DNA of 64,000 nucleotides from Bacteroidota bacterium. Its GTDB lineage: Bacteria; Bacteroidota; Bacteroidia; UKL13-3. Shown here piece by piece: positions 53,807 through 63,077 of this stretch. The notes below the pieces were generated by a model. The model saw nothing but the letters and a program-made list of their open reading frames with translations. It did no database searches and was not told the DNA's origin. The stretch's first letter is position 1; each line of letters begins with the position of its first letter. The stretch is taken from positions 398,996-462,995 of the forward strand of contig JAZKBU010000001.1 in assembly GCA_040388375.1 (NCBI GenBank), in the 5' to 3' direction. The position numbers and the translations under genes were made by a program.

Positions 53807-54742
53807 TTACTGCAAATTTATAAGTGTGTTGCAAACGCTGTCTATAACCTTTGCCATTCTGTTTAAATCCAGTGTTTCTAAGGTATCAGTTGTTTCATGG
53901 TAATTGTGGTTGCGGTAAAAAGAAGTATCCGTAATCATACAGGCACTAAAACCAAATTTCCAATAGTTTAAATGGTCTGAATAATCAATGCCTGGTAAGG
54001 AAGCGGGGCCTGCAAATTTTTTTGTTATGATATATTTGGTGGCCTTAAATCCTTTACAAAATTTGCGTGTGAATTTTCCGGCTGATATTTTTTTTACGAA
54101 TGTTATGTAATTACCCTTATTGCCATAAAACAAGGAGAGGATACCTAATGGATAACTTTGTGTTTTCTTTTCATCTTTAAAATAGCCTATCATTTCCAGC
54201 GAAATCATTCCATACACGCTGGCTTTGCTATCAACCAATGATTTGGCATGTATATAACTACCCATAAAATTGGTTTTAAAATAGGGTGGCTCTTCTAATG
54301 AATAGGCTACCAGATCAATTCTGTATTTTAGCTTTTGACCTTTTAACATACGGGCCAATTCGAGTAAACCAACCACACCGCTAGCATTGTCATCGGCTCC
54401 TTCCTGCCGGCTGCAAACATCGTAATGGGCTCCAATAACTATTCGTTTGCTATTTTCTGTACCAAATGAGCATATTACATTTTTATACTCCAATCCATTT
54501 GCCTGGTAGTTTTGAAAGCTTACGCTATCGCTGTATTGATTAAAAACGGATTGTATATAGTTGGCTGTTTTATTGAGCAGGTCTATATTATCGTATGTTC
54601 TATAACCATCGGTTTTTGTAATTAACGCTAAATGGTTTTTAATAATAGTGGTATCGGAAAAGGATAGTGCTTTACTGTTGTTGCCAATAATTAGCAACAA
54701 CGCAATAAGTATACTTATGGGTTTATTAAACCAACTTTTCAT
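53807..54742 (-). CDS. M28-family zinc peptidase, exported
   Basis: 311 residues with an N-terminal signal peptide (about 8-25, ISILIALLLIIGNNSKAL). Zinc ligands lie in 'IVIGAHYDVCSRQEGADDNASGVVGLLELARML' (His and Asp, split), 'SLEEPPYF' (catalytic Glu pair) and a later His in the C-terminal region. M28 enzymes are aminopeptidases of broad kinds. It follows the peptidyl-prolyl isomerase gene by 16 bases on the same strand, so both may share a transcript for periplasmic protein quality or turnover. Confidence 0.88.
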   Translation of the reverse strand: MKSWFNKPISILIALLLIIGNNSKALSFSDTTIIKNHLALITKTDGYRTYDNIDLLNKTANYIQSVFNQYSDSVSFQNYQANGLEYKNVICSFGTENSKRIVIGAHYDVCSRQEGADDNASGVVGLLELARMLKGQKLKYRIDLVAYSLEEPPYFKTNFMGSYIHAKSLVDSKASVYGMISLEMIGYFKDEKKTQSYPLGILSLFYGNKGNYITFVKKISAGKFTRKFCKGFKATKYIITKKFAGPASLPGIDYSDHLNYWKFGFSACMITDTSFYRNHNYHETTDTLETLDLNRMAKVIDSVCNTLINLQ

Positions 54743-54758
54743 TCATTGAATAAAAATG

Positions 54759-55385
54759 TTAAGGCACAAAATTGTATTCTGTCTTTAACTCATCAAGCGT
54801 TTTCTTCACTATGTTTACATCCATTACTATATTGGTGTATGGTCTGTTATTGCTTGCTTTTTGTGGCTGTACTACTATTTGTTCTGCCACTTCCATGCCT
54901 TTTATAATTTTACCAAATACGGTATATCCACCATCTAAATTGGGTGTACCTGATTTGTTTATTACTATATAAAATTGTGATCCGCTTGATGCTTTTGCGG
55001 GATTATTTGTTCTGGCAGCACCTACTGCGCCATATACATGTTTAAATTTGGTAGCATCTATTTCTGCGGGTATGGTATAAGTAGGACCTCCTGAACCGTC
55101 ATTGGTTGAATCGGCATCTTTTGAATTGGGGTCGCCTCCTTGTATTACAAAGTCTTTTACACAACGATGAAAAGTAGTTCCATCTAAATAACTGGTTTGG
55201 GCTAAACTTAGGTAATTGGCCCTGTGCTGTGGGGTTTCTTTGTATAACCACATGTACATATTGCCAAAACTGGTTTTTATTTCCAGTATTTCTTCTTGAG
55301 CGGTTTCTGTTGTTTTTGATTCTTCTTTACTACAAGAAGCAAATGCAAGTGTAAGGATAAAGGTAAACAGGAATATATTTTTCAT
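54759..55385 (-). CDS. Cyclophilin-type peptidyl-prolyl isomerase lipoprotein
   Basis: 208 residues with a lipoprotein signal (LAFASCSKEE, Cys18). The cyclophilin core shows 'TTFHRCVKDFVIQGGDPNSKD' (catalytic Arg in FHRC, split), 'GAVGAARTNNPAKASSGSQFYI' and 'NLDGGYTVFGKIIKGMEV'. It would assist folding of periplasmic or outer-membrane proteins. Confidence 0.92.
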   Translation of the reverse strand: MKNIFLFTFILTLAFASCSKEESKTTETAQEEILEIKTSFGNMYMWLYKETPQHRANYLSLAQTSYLDGTTFHRCVKDFVIQGGDPNSKDADSTNDGSGGPTYTIPAEIDATKFKHVYGAVGAARTNNPAKASSGSQFYIVINKSGTPNLDGGYTVFGKIIKGMEVAEQIVVQPQKASNNRPYTNIVMDVNIVKKTLDELKTEYNFVP

Positions 55386-55459
55386 CGTAAAAACGAATAT
55401 AAAAATATATTCCTATGAAACAACTTTTAAGATATTGAGTACTATAAGTTTTTACAAAC

Positions 55460-58279
55460 CTATTTACTCAAGAACATGCTTTTCTCGCTTTTTAACTGGC
55501 GGAAATGCGGGTCGTTCAGGTCTTTTATAAAACGTATAGATTCGCCTGTCGATTTCATTTCGGGGCCTAACTCTTTGTTTACATTCGGGAATTTATTGAA
55601 TGAAAACACGGGTTCTTTTATAGCGTATCCTTTTAGTTGTCTATCGAAGGTAAAGTCAGTTAACTTATTTTCGCCTAACATAATTTTGGTGGCTATATTA
55701 ACGTATGCTATTCCATATGCTTTGGCTATAAATGGAACCGTTCTGCTTGAACGCGGATTGGCTTCAATTACATAAACCTTTTCGTTTTTAATGGCAAACT
55801 GCATATTCATTAATCCTCTAATGTTCATTTTAAAGGCTAGTTTGGTAGCAATGTCTTCCATTTGTTTTTGTACATTTTCGCTTAAGCTAAATGGTGGTAA
55901 TACGGCACTACTATCGCCACTGTGAATACCGGCAGGCTCTATGTGTTCCATCATACCTATAATGTGAACGGTTTCGCCATCGCATATTAAATCTATTTCG
56001 GCTTCTTCTGCCCTATCTAAAAAGTGGTCAATTAATACACGGTTTCCGGGTAAATCACCTAATAAATCGATTACTGCTTTCTCCAAGTCTTCATCGTTTA
56101 TTACTATTTTCATGCCTTGTCCGCCTAATACGTAACTTGGACGAACTAACACGGGATAACCTACTTTATTCGCTACTGCAATGGCTTCGTCTGCATCTTC
56201 GGCTACGCCATAATTAGGATAAGGAATATCTAATTCTTTTAGTAAATCAGAGAATGAGCCTCTGTCTTCTGATAAATCCATATCAGGGAAACTAGTTCCT
56301 ATAATTTTTATACCGTGCTCGTGGAATTTACGGGCTAGTTTTAAAGCTGTTTGACCACCTAGTTGTACGATTACGCCTTCTGGTTTTTCTTTTTCAATTA
56401 TTTCGCGGATGTGTTCCCAGAAAATCGGCTCAAAATATAATTTATCAGCCATATCGAAATCGGTTGAAACGGTTTCTGGATTACAATTAATCATAATGGC
56501 TTCGTAACCGCATTCTTTTGCGGCCAATAAACCGTGTACGCAACAGTAATCGAACTCTATACCCTGGCCTATTCTATTTGGACCTGAACCTAGTACAATT
56601 ACTTTCTTTTTATCGGAAACGATACTTTCATCTTCCTGGTCAAAGGTTGAATAGAAATAATTGGTTGGTGAAGGAAACTCGGCTGCACAGGTATCTACCA
56701 TTTTGTAAACACGCTTAATGCCCATTTTCTTTCTTAAATCCCAAACTTCGTCTTCGCTAGTATCGGCTCCCAGTAAATGGGCTATTTGTGCATCGCTGTA
56801 TCCTTTTTGTTTTAAGTCTAACATTACCTCGTGGGGCATGTTATTCAGGTTAAAACGTTTGCAGGTATTTTCTAAATGTACCATATCGCTTATCTGGTTC
56901 AGGAACCAACGGCTAATACGGGTCATTTTCTCTACTGATGAAATAGGTATCCCTAAACTCAATGCATCTTTTACGGCAAATATTCTATCCCAGCTAGGGT
57001 TTTTCAGTTTTTCTACTATGTCTTCTAATTTCTTTTGCTGGTAACCATCGGCTCCTAAACCATTGCGTTTTATTTCTAGCGACTGAATGGCTTTTTGCAG
57101 GGCTTCAATAAAGGTTCTGCCTATACCCATGGTTTCGCCCACTGATTTCATTTGTAAACCAAGGGTTTTGTTAGCTCCTTTAAATTTATCGAAATTCCAG
57201 CGTGGTACTTTTACTATTACGTAATCAATAGCCGGCTCAAAAAAGGCTGAAGTGGTTTTGGTTACGGGATTTTTTAATTCATCTAAGTGATAACCTATAG
57301 CCAGCTTGGCTGCAATTTTTGCAATTGGGTACCCGGTAGCTTTACTTGCCAACGCTGATGAACGTGAAACACGTGGGTTAATCTCCACTGAAATAATTTC
57401 TTCGTCTTCAGGGTTTACGGCAAACTGTACATTACAGCCGCCTGTAAAGTTTCCAATGCTGCGCATCATGTGTATAGCCATATCGCGCATACGCTGGTAA
57501 GTGCTATCGCTCAGGGTCATAGCAGGTGCAACAGTAATTGAGTCGCCTGTGTGAATGCCCATCGGGTCAAAATTTTCGATGGTACAAATTACTGTTACGT
57601 TGTTGTTTTTATCGCGTAACAATTCTAATTCGTATTCTTGCCAACCAAATAAGGCTTTTTCTACTAATACTTCGTGTGTTGGCGAAGCTTCTAAACCTCG
57701 TTTTAAAGCAGCATCTAATTCCGATTTATCTAATACAAATCCTCCGCCTGTTCCGCCTAATGTAAATGACGGGCGTATTACCAGGGGGAAGCCTATTTCT
57801 TGTGCAATTTCTTTTCCTTCTAAAAATGAGTTGGCCACACGTGATTGTGCAACGGGTACGCCTATATCAATCATTTTCTGGCGGAAAAGCTCTCTGTTTT
57901 CAGTGGTATTAATGGCTGCAATATCAACCCCAATCATACGCACATTATATTTATCCCAAAGGCCAATTTCATCGGCTTCGATGGCTAAATTTAAAGCTGT
58001 TTGCCCGCCCATGGTTGGTAAAACAGCATCAATATGGCGCTCTTGCAGAATTTGCTCAATACTTTCTATGGTTAATGGTAAAAGGTATACATGGTCAGCC
58101 GTTACTTTATCGGTCATAATGGTAGCCGGATTTGAGTTAATTAAAGTAACTTCAATTCCTTCTTCTTTTAATGAACGGGCGGCTTGACTTCCTGAATAAT
58201 CGAATTCGCATGCTTGACCAATAATAATAGGTCCACTTCCAATAATAAGTACTGATTTAAGGCTGGTATCTTTAGGCAT
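55460..58279 (-). CDS. carB: Carbamoyl-phosphate synthase large chain, lacking the regulatory domain
   Basis: 939 residues. Two ATP-grasp halves: carboxyphosphate (about 1-400, 'IGSGPIIIGQACEFDYSGSQA') and carbamoyl-phosphate (about 560-935, 'LGSGPNRIGQGIEFDYCCVH'), joined by a helical oligomerisation region. The enzyme makes carbamoyl phosphate for pyrimidines and arginine with the CarA small subunit. E. coli CarB has about 1073 residues, the extra ~135 being an MGS-like allosteric domain binding UMP and ornithine; this protein ends shortly after 'GPEMKSTGESIRF', so that domain is absent. CarA is not in the window. Confidence 0.95.
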   Translation of the reverse strand: MPKDTSLKSVLIIGSGPIIIGQACEFDYSGSQAARSLKEEGIEVTLINSNPATIMTDKVTADHVYLLPLTIESIEQILQERHIDAVLPTMGGQTALNLAIEADEIGLWDKYNVRMIGVDIAAINTTENRELFRQKMIDIGVPVAQSRVANSFLEGKEIAQEIGFPLVIRPSFTLGGTGGGFVLDKSELDAALKRGLEASPTHEVLVEKALFGWQEYELELLRDKNNNVTVICTIENFDPMGIHTGDSITVAPAMTLSDSTYQRMRDMAIHMMRSIGNFTGGCNVQFAVNPEDEEIISVEINPRVSRSSALASKATGYPIAKIAAKLAIGYHLDELKNPVTKTTSAFFEPAIDYVIVKVPRWNFDKFKGANKTLGLQMKSVGETMGIGRTFIEALQKAIQSLEIKRNGLGADGYQQKKLEDIVEKLKNPSWDRIFAVKDALSLGIPISSVEKMTRISRWFLNQISDMVHLENTCKRFNLNNMPHEVMLDLKQKGYSDAQIAHLLGADTSEDEVWDLRKKMGIKRVYKMVDTCAAEFPSPTNYFYSTFDQEDESIVSDKKKVIVLGSGPNRIGQGIEFDYCCVHGLLAAKECGYEAIMINCNPETVSTDFDMADKLYFEPIFWEHIREIIEKEKPEGVIVQLGGQTALKLARKFHEHGIKIIGTSFPDMDLSEDRGSFSDLLKELDIPYPNYGVAEDADEAIAVANKVGYPVLVRPSYVLGGQGMKIVINDEDLEKAVIDLLGDLPGNRVLIDHFLDRAEEAEIDLICDGETVHIIGMMEHIEPAGIHSGDSSAVLPPFSLSENVQKQMEDIATKLAFKMNIRGLMNMQFAIKNEKVYVIEANPRSSRTVPFIAKAYGIAYVNIATKIMLGENKLTDFTFDRQLKGYAIKEPVFSFNKFPNVNKELGPEMKSTGESIRFIKDLNDPHFRQLKSEKSMFLSK

Positions 58280-58348
58280 TTTCTATAATTTGTTGATTGA
58301 ATGAAACAATCTGAAGCGTGTCCGTAAATGGAACTGCTTAAAATTGGG

Positions 58349-58356
58349 CAAAGATA
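58349..58356 (-). promoter_or_regulatory. Candidate -7 element of the carB promoter
   Basis: On the minus strand TATCTTTG matches TAnnTTTG exactly, about 70 bases before the carB ATG. The upstream -33 element is weak (CTTTA region), so confidence is limited. Confidence 0.4.
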
Positions 58357-58468
58357 ATTATTGCCAGCAAACTATAAAGGGTGTGGAAAAGAAAGTGAAA
58401 CAAATTGTAGTTATACTACTCAATTATTGGATTGTTAGCTTTTTATATAAAACCAATATATTTGATTG

Positions 58469-59008
58469 ATGAAAACAGAATTGGTTAAATTTTTATTTTT
58501 TTCACTGTTCGTTTTGTTCCTATATGGGTGCGGATGTGATTTTCCGGGCAGAACGGGAATTGACTGTACGGAATATGCTATGAGAAATGGCCTGGCTTGC
58601 AAAATGAATATGGACTCAACCACCAATGGTTTTAAGCTGCAGGAACTGAACGCTACTTATATTGTTAAATATGAGTCAGATTCGGCCAATGCATTTGCAC
58701 ATGTGGTTGATACTACGTATTTGTATGATGATAGAAATATTGCCTTTACTGAGCTCACGAATGCATTATACCCTTATAACTTATATGTATATGAAGGTGG
58801 CAGGAATGTAAATTACACTTCGGATTTCAGTTATAAAATTATCAATTCAAACTCACAGGTGGTAAATGAAATTACGGATATTAAAATAATTTTTATCGGT
58901 AATAACTCAAAATGTTGCAGTAAGTATGCGGCACAGGATGTAAGCAGCTATCTATTAAATGGTGCTTTAAAAAGTAATGACAAAACTATTGTAATCAATA
59001 AAAAGTAA
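58469..59008 (+). CDS. Cys-rich lipoprotein of unknown function
   Basis: 179 residues from MKTELVKFLF. Signal peptide ends with a lipobox-like LFLYGCGCDFPG, and more cysteines follow (GIDCTEYAM, LACKMN, SKCCSKY), suggesting disulfides in a periplasmic or surface protein. A TATATTTG (58457-58464) only 4 bases before the ATG would give a leaderless message if used. It is divergent from carB. No family was recognised. Confidence 0.75.
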   Translation: MKTELVKFLFFSLFVLFLYGCGCDFPGRTGIDCTEYAMRNGLACKMNMDSTTNGFKLQELNATYIVKYESDSANAFAHVVDTTYLYDDRNIAFTELTNALYPYNLYVYEGGRNVNYTSDFSYKIINSNSQVVNEITDIKIIFIGNNSKCCSKYAAQDVSSYLLNGALKSNDKTIVINKK

Positions 59009-59019
59009 ACAAGAAATAT

Positions 59020-59520
59020 TTACTTGAAAAACAGGGTATAAATTAATACGCCTGCTACTATACCGCAAGCTATTCCAATATATTCTGCTACTTTATCTGC
59101 ATCTCCGTTTTTCGAAGGGTTATTGGGTTTATCATCGGGCATGCTAAAAGCAATAGGTATTTTATAGTAAACCTGTACTGGCTTACCATTTTGACTACCG
59201 GGTTTCCATTTGGGCATTAACTGCAATACCCTTATTACTTCTTTGTTAAATGCCTCTGGTGTTTTACTAAGTATTGTTATATTGGTAACATCGCCCGCAT
59301 CGCTAATAACAAATTTGGCAATTACTTTTCCTGTAATACCATTCTTTCTTTCTTCTGCCGGGTATTTTATGTTTTCATTCAAAAATTTATACATAGCTTC
59401 TTCTCCTCCCGGATACTGAGGTGGGATTTCTATATAACCAACTGTTGAATCTTTGGTTTGTGCATTTAAAAAACAGCATGCACAAAGCATAAAAATTACT
59501 GATAAAAATAGTTTATTCAT
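59020..59520 (-). CDS. TonB C-terminal-domain protein with C-terminal membrane helix
   Basis: 166 residues from MNKLFLSVIFM. A signal peptide (about 1-21, CACCFLNAQ) is followed by a TonB C-terminal fold (about 30-130, 'PPQYPGGEEAMYKFLNENIKYP' split, 'GDVTNITILSKTPEAFNKEVIRVLQLMPKWKPGSQNGKPV' split) and ends in a hydrophobic segment (about 146-164, GIACGIVAGVLIYTLFF). Conventional TonB has its helix at the N-terminus, so this topology is reversed. The start overlaps the stop of the isoaspartyl peptidase gene by 8 bases (ATGAATAA), suggesting coupling. Confidence 0.82.
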   Translation of the reverse strand: MNKLFLSVIFMLCACCFLNAQTKDSTVGYIEIPPQYPGGEEAMYKFLNENIKYPAEERKNGITGKVIAKFVISDAGDVTNITILSKTPEAFNKEVIRVLQLMPKWKPGSQNGKPVQVYYKIPIAFSMPDDKPNNPSKNGDADKVAEYIGIACGIVAGVLIYTLFFK

Positions 59521-60451
59521 AAATGCCGATAAAGACTTGTTCTCCCTGACGCAAAAAACCCCTATACATGCCATCGGAGTTAAAACTCAATTCAATATTG
59601 CCCAATTTGTCTAAGGCTATTAAACCCCCTTCGCCACCCATTTTAACTAACTTATCTTTTACTACATAATTACACGCTTGTTGTAATGAATAGCCTTTGT
59701 ATTCCATTAAGCAACTTATATCGTAAGCTACTACGGCACGCATAAAAAACTCTCCATGGCCGGTGCAACTTATAGCACAGGTATTGTTATTGGCATAAGT
59801 ACCTGCACCAATTATGGGGCTATCGCCTACTCTGCCAAAACGTTTATTGGTCATACCACCGGTTGAGGTAGCGGCAGCTAAATTACCCGCTGTATCAATG
59901 GCCACTGCACCTACAGTACCAAACTTTTTTTCGCCTGTTTCCAATACGGTATGGTCTAGCTGATAGCCATCGGTATCTTTTACATCCTGCCATTGTTTAT
60001 AGCGCTCTTCGGTATAAAAATATTCATCGGGTTGAAAAGGCAATTGCATGGTTTTAGCGAACTGTTCTGCATCTTTCCCCTGCAAAAAAACATGCCCTGA
60101 TTTTTGCATAATAACTTTGGCTAGATGAACAGGGTTTTGTACTTGGCTGATGCCTGAAACAGCACCTGCCTGCAATGTTTTTCCTTCCATAATAGATGCA
60201 TCCATTTCGTGTGTGCCTTTATTGGTAAAAACAGCACCTCTGCCTGCGTTAAACAATGGAAAGTTTTCCAGACTCATTACTGCAGCTTCTACCGCATCTA
60301 AACTGGAGCCACCTCCACTTAATATTTTACTTCCCGCTTCTAAGGCATTTTGTAAACCTTGTTTGTATTGCGCTTCTTTTTCAGGTGTCATTAATGAGCG
60401 GAGTATTGTACCTGCTCCACCATGTATAGCTATTGCGTGTTGATTTGCCAT
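59513..60451 (-). CDS. Isoaspartyl peptidase/L-asparaginase (Ntn-hydrolase)
   Basis: About 312 residues from MANQHAIAIHGGAG (60451; the codon before at 60457 is TTG). The autoproteolytic site is 'KKFGTVGAVAID' with nucleophile Thr179, and 'TSTGGMTNKRFGRVGDSPIIGAGTYANN' (split) supplies substrate loops. Such enzymes remove isoaspartyl residues from damaged peptides and hydrolyse asparagine. No signal peptide. The C-terminal stop overlaps a TonB-like gene. Confidence 0.94.
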   Translation of the reverse strand: MANQHAIAIHGGAGTILRSLMTPEKEAQYKQGLQNALEAGSKILSGGGSSLDAVEAAVMSLENFPLFNAGRGAVFTNKGTHEMDASIMEGKTLQAGAVSGISQVQNPVHLAKVIMQKSGHVFLQGKDAEQFAKTMQLPFQPDEYFYTEERYKQWQDVKDTDGYQLDHTVLETGEKKFGTVGAVAIDTAGNLAAATSTGGMTNKRFGRVGDSPIIGAGTYANNNTCAISCTGHGEFFMRAVVAYDISCLMEYKGYSLQQACNYVVKDKLVKMGGEGGLIALDKLGNIELSFNSDGMYRGFLRQGEQVFIGIYE

Positions 60452-60521
60452 TGTCAAAAATTAATGGACAAAAAAACGGTTTTACCTATGATAATAAAAG
60501 TATGTGCAGAAATAAATAAAC

Positions 60522-62303
60522 CTACTTTTCGTCTTTCCAGTTTGGAACGGTAAAACGGATGGTATCGTTTTTTATATACGTTCTAAAAGACATGTCAGGC
60601 AAGGCATTCCCACGTTTATTGGCAAACTCTGTATCCCAATTGCCCCGGGTTATTTTAAAGGTATTATAGTTTTTATTGAAACTGTTTATATGCAATATTC
60701 TTTTATCGTAACCTAAAAAACTAAACTTAAATCGTTCATCCTTTTCGTTCCAGTTGTTAAAATCGCCCGTTAAATAAACAGCATCGGTAGTGCCCGGTGG
60801 CAATTGTTCAATAATAAAAACTACTCTTCTTTTTAAACTATAATCTAACCAATTCACTATACGCAAGTCAACGGTATCATTATCCTGACAGCACTCAAAC
60901 TTTCTATTACTTAACTTTTCTAATCTTGCATTAGCTTCTTCACTATGCCAGCCACCACGGGTAATTTTAAATTCGTGGGCTTCGTTGTCTTTTAGTTTCA
61001 GCACATATATGTATTTACCATTGCTTAGTTTTTTAAATACAAAGCGGTCATCTTTATCATTCCAGTTATTAAAATCGCCTGCCAAATATATTCTATCTGT
61101 TGGCTCGGTATACTCAGGCACTTTATGAATAATGAATATTATTTTTCTTAAACCATCACTCACTTCCATCCGTTGTGAAAAATTGATGGTTGAAGGTAAT
61201 GGTGGCGGTGCGGGTTTTTCTGATACGCCCGGTAAGGTTATATCTAAAAAGTTAGCTCTTCTGCGTATAATGTTTTTATAGTTTGGTGCTTTATCAAACC
61301 AGTTCACTACTCTTAAATAAGTGGTATCGCGTTTTAATAAATTAACTGTTCTGTTGCTTAATTCCTGAAAGTTGGCATCAGCTTCCTGAAAATCCCAACC
61401 GCCACGTGTTACTTTAAACTCATGCGTTCTTCTATCGTTAAAATTCATGGTTAAAACCAACTTGCCACCAGGCAGTTTTGAAAAGGTTAAATTTTTGTCG
61501 TAAGGGTTCCAGTTATTAAAGTCACCCACTAAAAACACATCGGCACTTTTAGGTGTATTCTGTGGCACACTTTCTATTATAAAAGTATGTTTGGTTTGTG
61601 TTTGTAATGGTAAGTCGAGCCAAGCTTTAATGTTTATTTTTACGGTATCTTTTTTACCAAAATCTATTTGACGTATATTTACTTCTCTACCAAATTCATT
61701 GGCTTCAACGGTTTCATTAAAACCTCTGTTTATTTTAAACTCTACTTTATTGGCCAGCTTAAATAGGGTTAAATAGTATTTATTATTTTTAGCTTTTGTA
61801 AACTTAAACGACTCGTTAGCCAAGCCCCAGTTGTTAATATTACCCATAAAAAATATAGTGGTATTTTTAGGTGTATTAACCGGCAACGAATCAATTTCTA
61901 ATACCATACGTGAGCAGTTTACGGGCTCTAAATCGTGCCAGCTAACAATGTTATTTTCTATCTGATCGCTTGAGTCGGCTGTAAGCAGTGTACGGTTTCC
62001 AAATTCACCACCACAGCTATCTGTTTCAGTTGTGGTCCAATCGCCACGCGTAAACTTATATTCTATTTTACCAAAGCCCATTGGCAAATCAACCCAATAG
62101 GTTTTATCAGCAGCGTTATACTTTAAAATATAATTGGCATCTCCCGGATTCCAATTGTTAAAGTTACCCGCTACAAATATTTGCGAACCTTTTGGTGTAT
62201 TGGTTGGTACGTTGGTTATAACCAATTTTTTTCGCGTACACGCAGAGAACACCACCAACAGGCAGCTTGCTAAAAATAATATATGCTTTGGTTTATACTG
62301 CAT
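60522..62303 (-). CDS. Lipoprotein with five tandem carbohydrate-binding-like (CBM20/48-type) repeats
   Basis: 593 residues: lipobox VVFSAC (Cys22), then repeats at about 26-125, 132-230, 238-337, 386-487 and 492-591. Each has 'V.LVGDFNNWNP.D' and 'F(K)(I/V)(T/N)RG.W..E.A' with an ending 'V.(N/S)W.D'. These match isoamylase-N/CBM20-like starch-binding folds. A Pro-rich linker (KPAPPPLPST, 363-372) separates repeats 3 and 4. There is no catalytic domain. It is 9 bases after a LytTR regulator gene, so it is probably in the operon with the kinase and regulator and exposed on the cell surface. Confidence 0.88.
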   Translation of the reverse strand: MQYKPKHILFLASCLLVVFSACTRKKLVITNVPTNTPKGSQIFVAGNFNNWNPGDANYILKYNAADKTYWVDLPMGFGKIEYKFTRGDWTTTETDSCGGEFGNRTLLTADSSDQIENNIVSWHDLEPVNCSRMVLEIDSLPVNTPKNTTIFFMGNINNWGLANESFKFTKAKNNKYYLTLFKLANKVEFKINRGFNETVEANEFGREVNIRQIDFGKKDTVKINIKAWLDLPLQTQTKHTFIIESVPQNTPKSADVFLVGDFNNWNPYDKNLTFSKLPGGKLVLTMNFNDRRTHEFKVTRGGWDFQEADANFQELSNRTVNLLKRDTTYLRVVNWFDKAPNYKNIIRRRANFLDITLPGVSEKPAPPPLPSTINFSQRMEVSDGLRKIIFIIHKVPEYTEPTDRIYLAGDFNNWNDKDDRFVFKKLSNGKYIYVLKLKDNEAHEFKITRGGWHSEEANARLEKLSNRKFECCQDNDTVDLRIVNWLDYSLKRRVVFIIEQLPPGTTDAVYLTGDFNNWNEKDERFKFSFLGYDKRILHINSFNKNYNTFKITRGNWDTEFANKRGNALPDMSFRTYIKNDTIRFTVPNWKDEK

Positions 62304-62312
62304 GTTTAATTT

Positions 62313-63071
62313 TTACGAGTCCATCCAGGTTAAAAAATCATCAACCTTAACCCTGCTTACCAATATTTCTTCTGTGGCCTTTGGTTCTACTTCAATTAAT
62401 AAGCGGCTGTTGAAATACTTATTTACTTTGCGTATACTTTTTATAGAAACAATATAGCTGCGTGTGGCTCTGAAAAATAGTTTAGGGTCAAGCTGATGTT
62501 CCAGTTCATCCAATCTGAAATCAACAATACTTTTTTGCCCTTGGCTATTGACTAAATAAATAGTGTTTCGTTCTGCATAAAAATACGCCACATCATCAAT
62601 GGGTATAAACTTATACTGGTCGCCTATTTTGGTTAAAAACCTCGACTTATATGTTTTAACGGGTTGGAATAAATCTCTTAGTTTATTGGTATCTATGGTT
62701 TGGCTGGCAAACGATTCTTTTACTATGTTTAACTTATCGAGTGCTTTTTGCAGTGCTTTTTCTTCAATTGGTTTTAGTAAATAATCTATACTGTTTAATT
62801 GGAATGCCTTAATAGCATACTCATCGTATGCGGTAGTAAAAATAATAGGTTTGGTAATTTTCACGTGGTCAAATATTTCAAAACTTAAACCATCGGCCAA
62901 TTGTATATCGAGAAAAATAATATCAAACTGCTGGCTACTGCTTAACCACTCCACGGCATCCTGTACACTATCAATTTCTTTTACAAATTGTATAGTGCTA
63001 TCCACGTTGGTAATTAACCGCTTTAACTCGTGGCGTGCAAATGGTTCGTCTTCAATTATTACTGCTCTCAT
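62313..63071 (-). CDS. LytTR-family response regulator
   Basis: 252 residues: receiver domain (about 1-120) with phosphorylatable Asp55 in 'IIFLDIQLADG', acidic pair 'IEDEP', and Lys in 'LLKPIEEK'; then LytTR DNA-binding domain (about 150-250) with 'DDVAYFYAERNTIYLV' and 'FFRATRSYIVSIKSIRKVNK'. It is 6 bases downstream of the sensor kinase gene and 9 upstream of the five-repeat lipoprotein, so it probably controls that chain or its own targets. Confidence 0.93.
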   Translation of the reverse strand: MRAVIIEDEPFARHELKRLITNVDSTIQFVKEIDSVQDAVEWLSSSQQFDIIFLDIQLADGLSFEIFDHVKITKPIIFTTAYDEYAIKAFQLNSIDYLLKPIEEKALQKALDKLNIVKESFASQTIDTNKLRDLFQPVKTYKSRFLTKIGDQYKFIPIDDVAYFYAERNTIYLVNSQGQKSIVDFRLDELEHQLDPKLFFRATRSYIVSIKSIRKVNKYFNSRLLIEVEPKATEEILVSRVKVDDFLTWMDS

Positions 63072-63077
63072 CTTAAA

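Noticed and set aside
57555-58187. A 210-codon open frame opposite carB
   Set aside because: It lies wholly antisense to a well-conserved gene and shows no family pattern.
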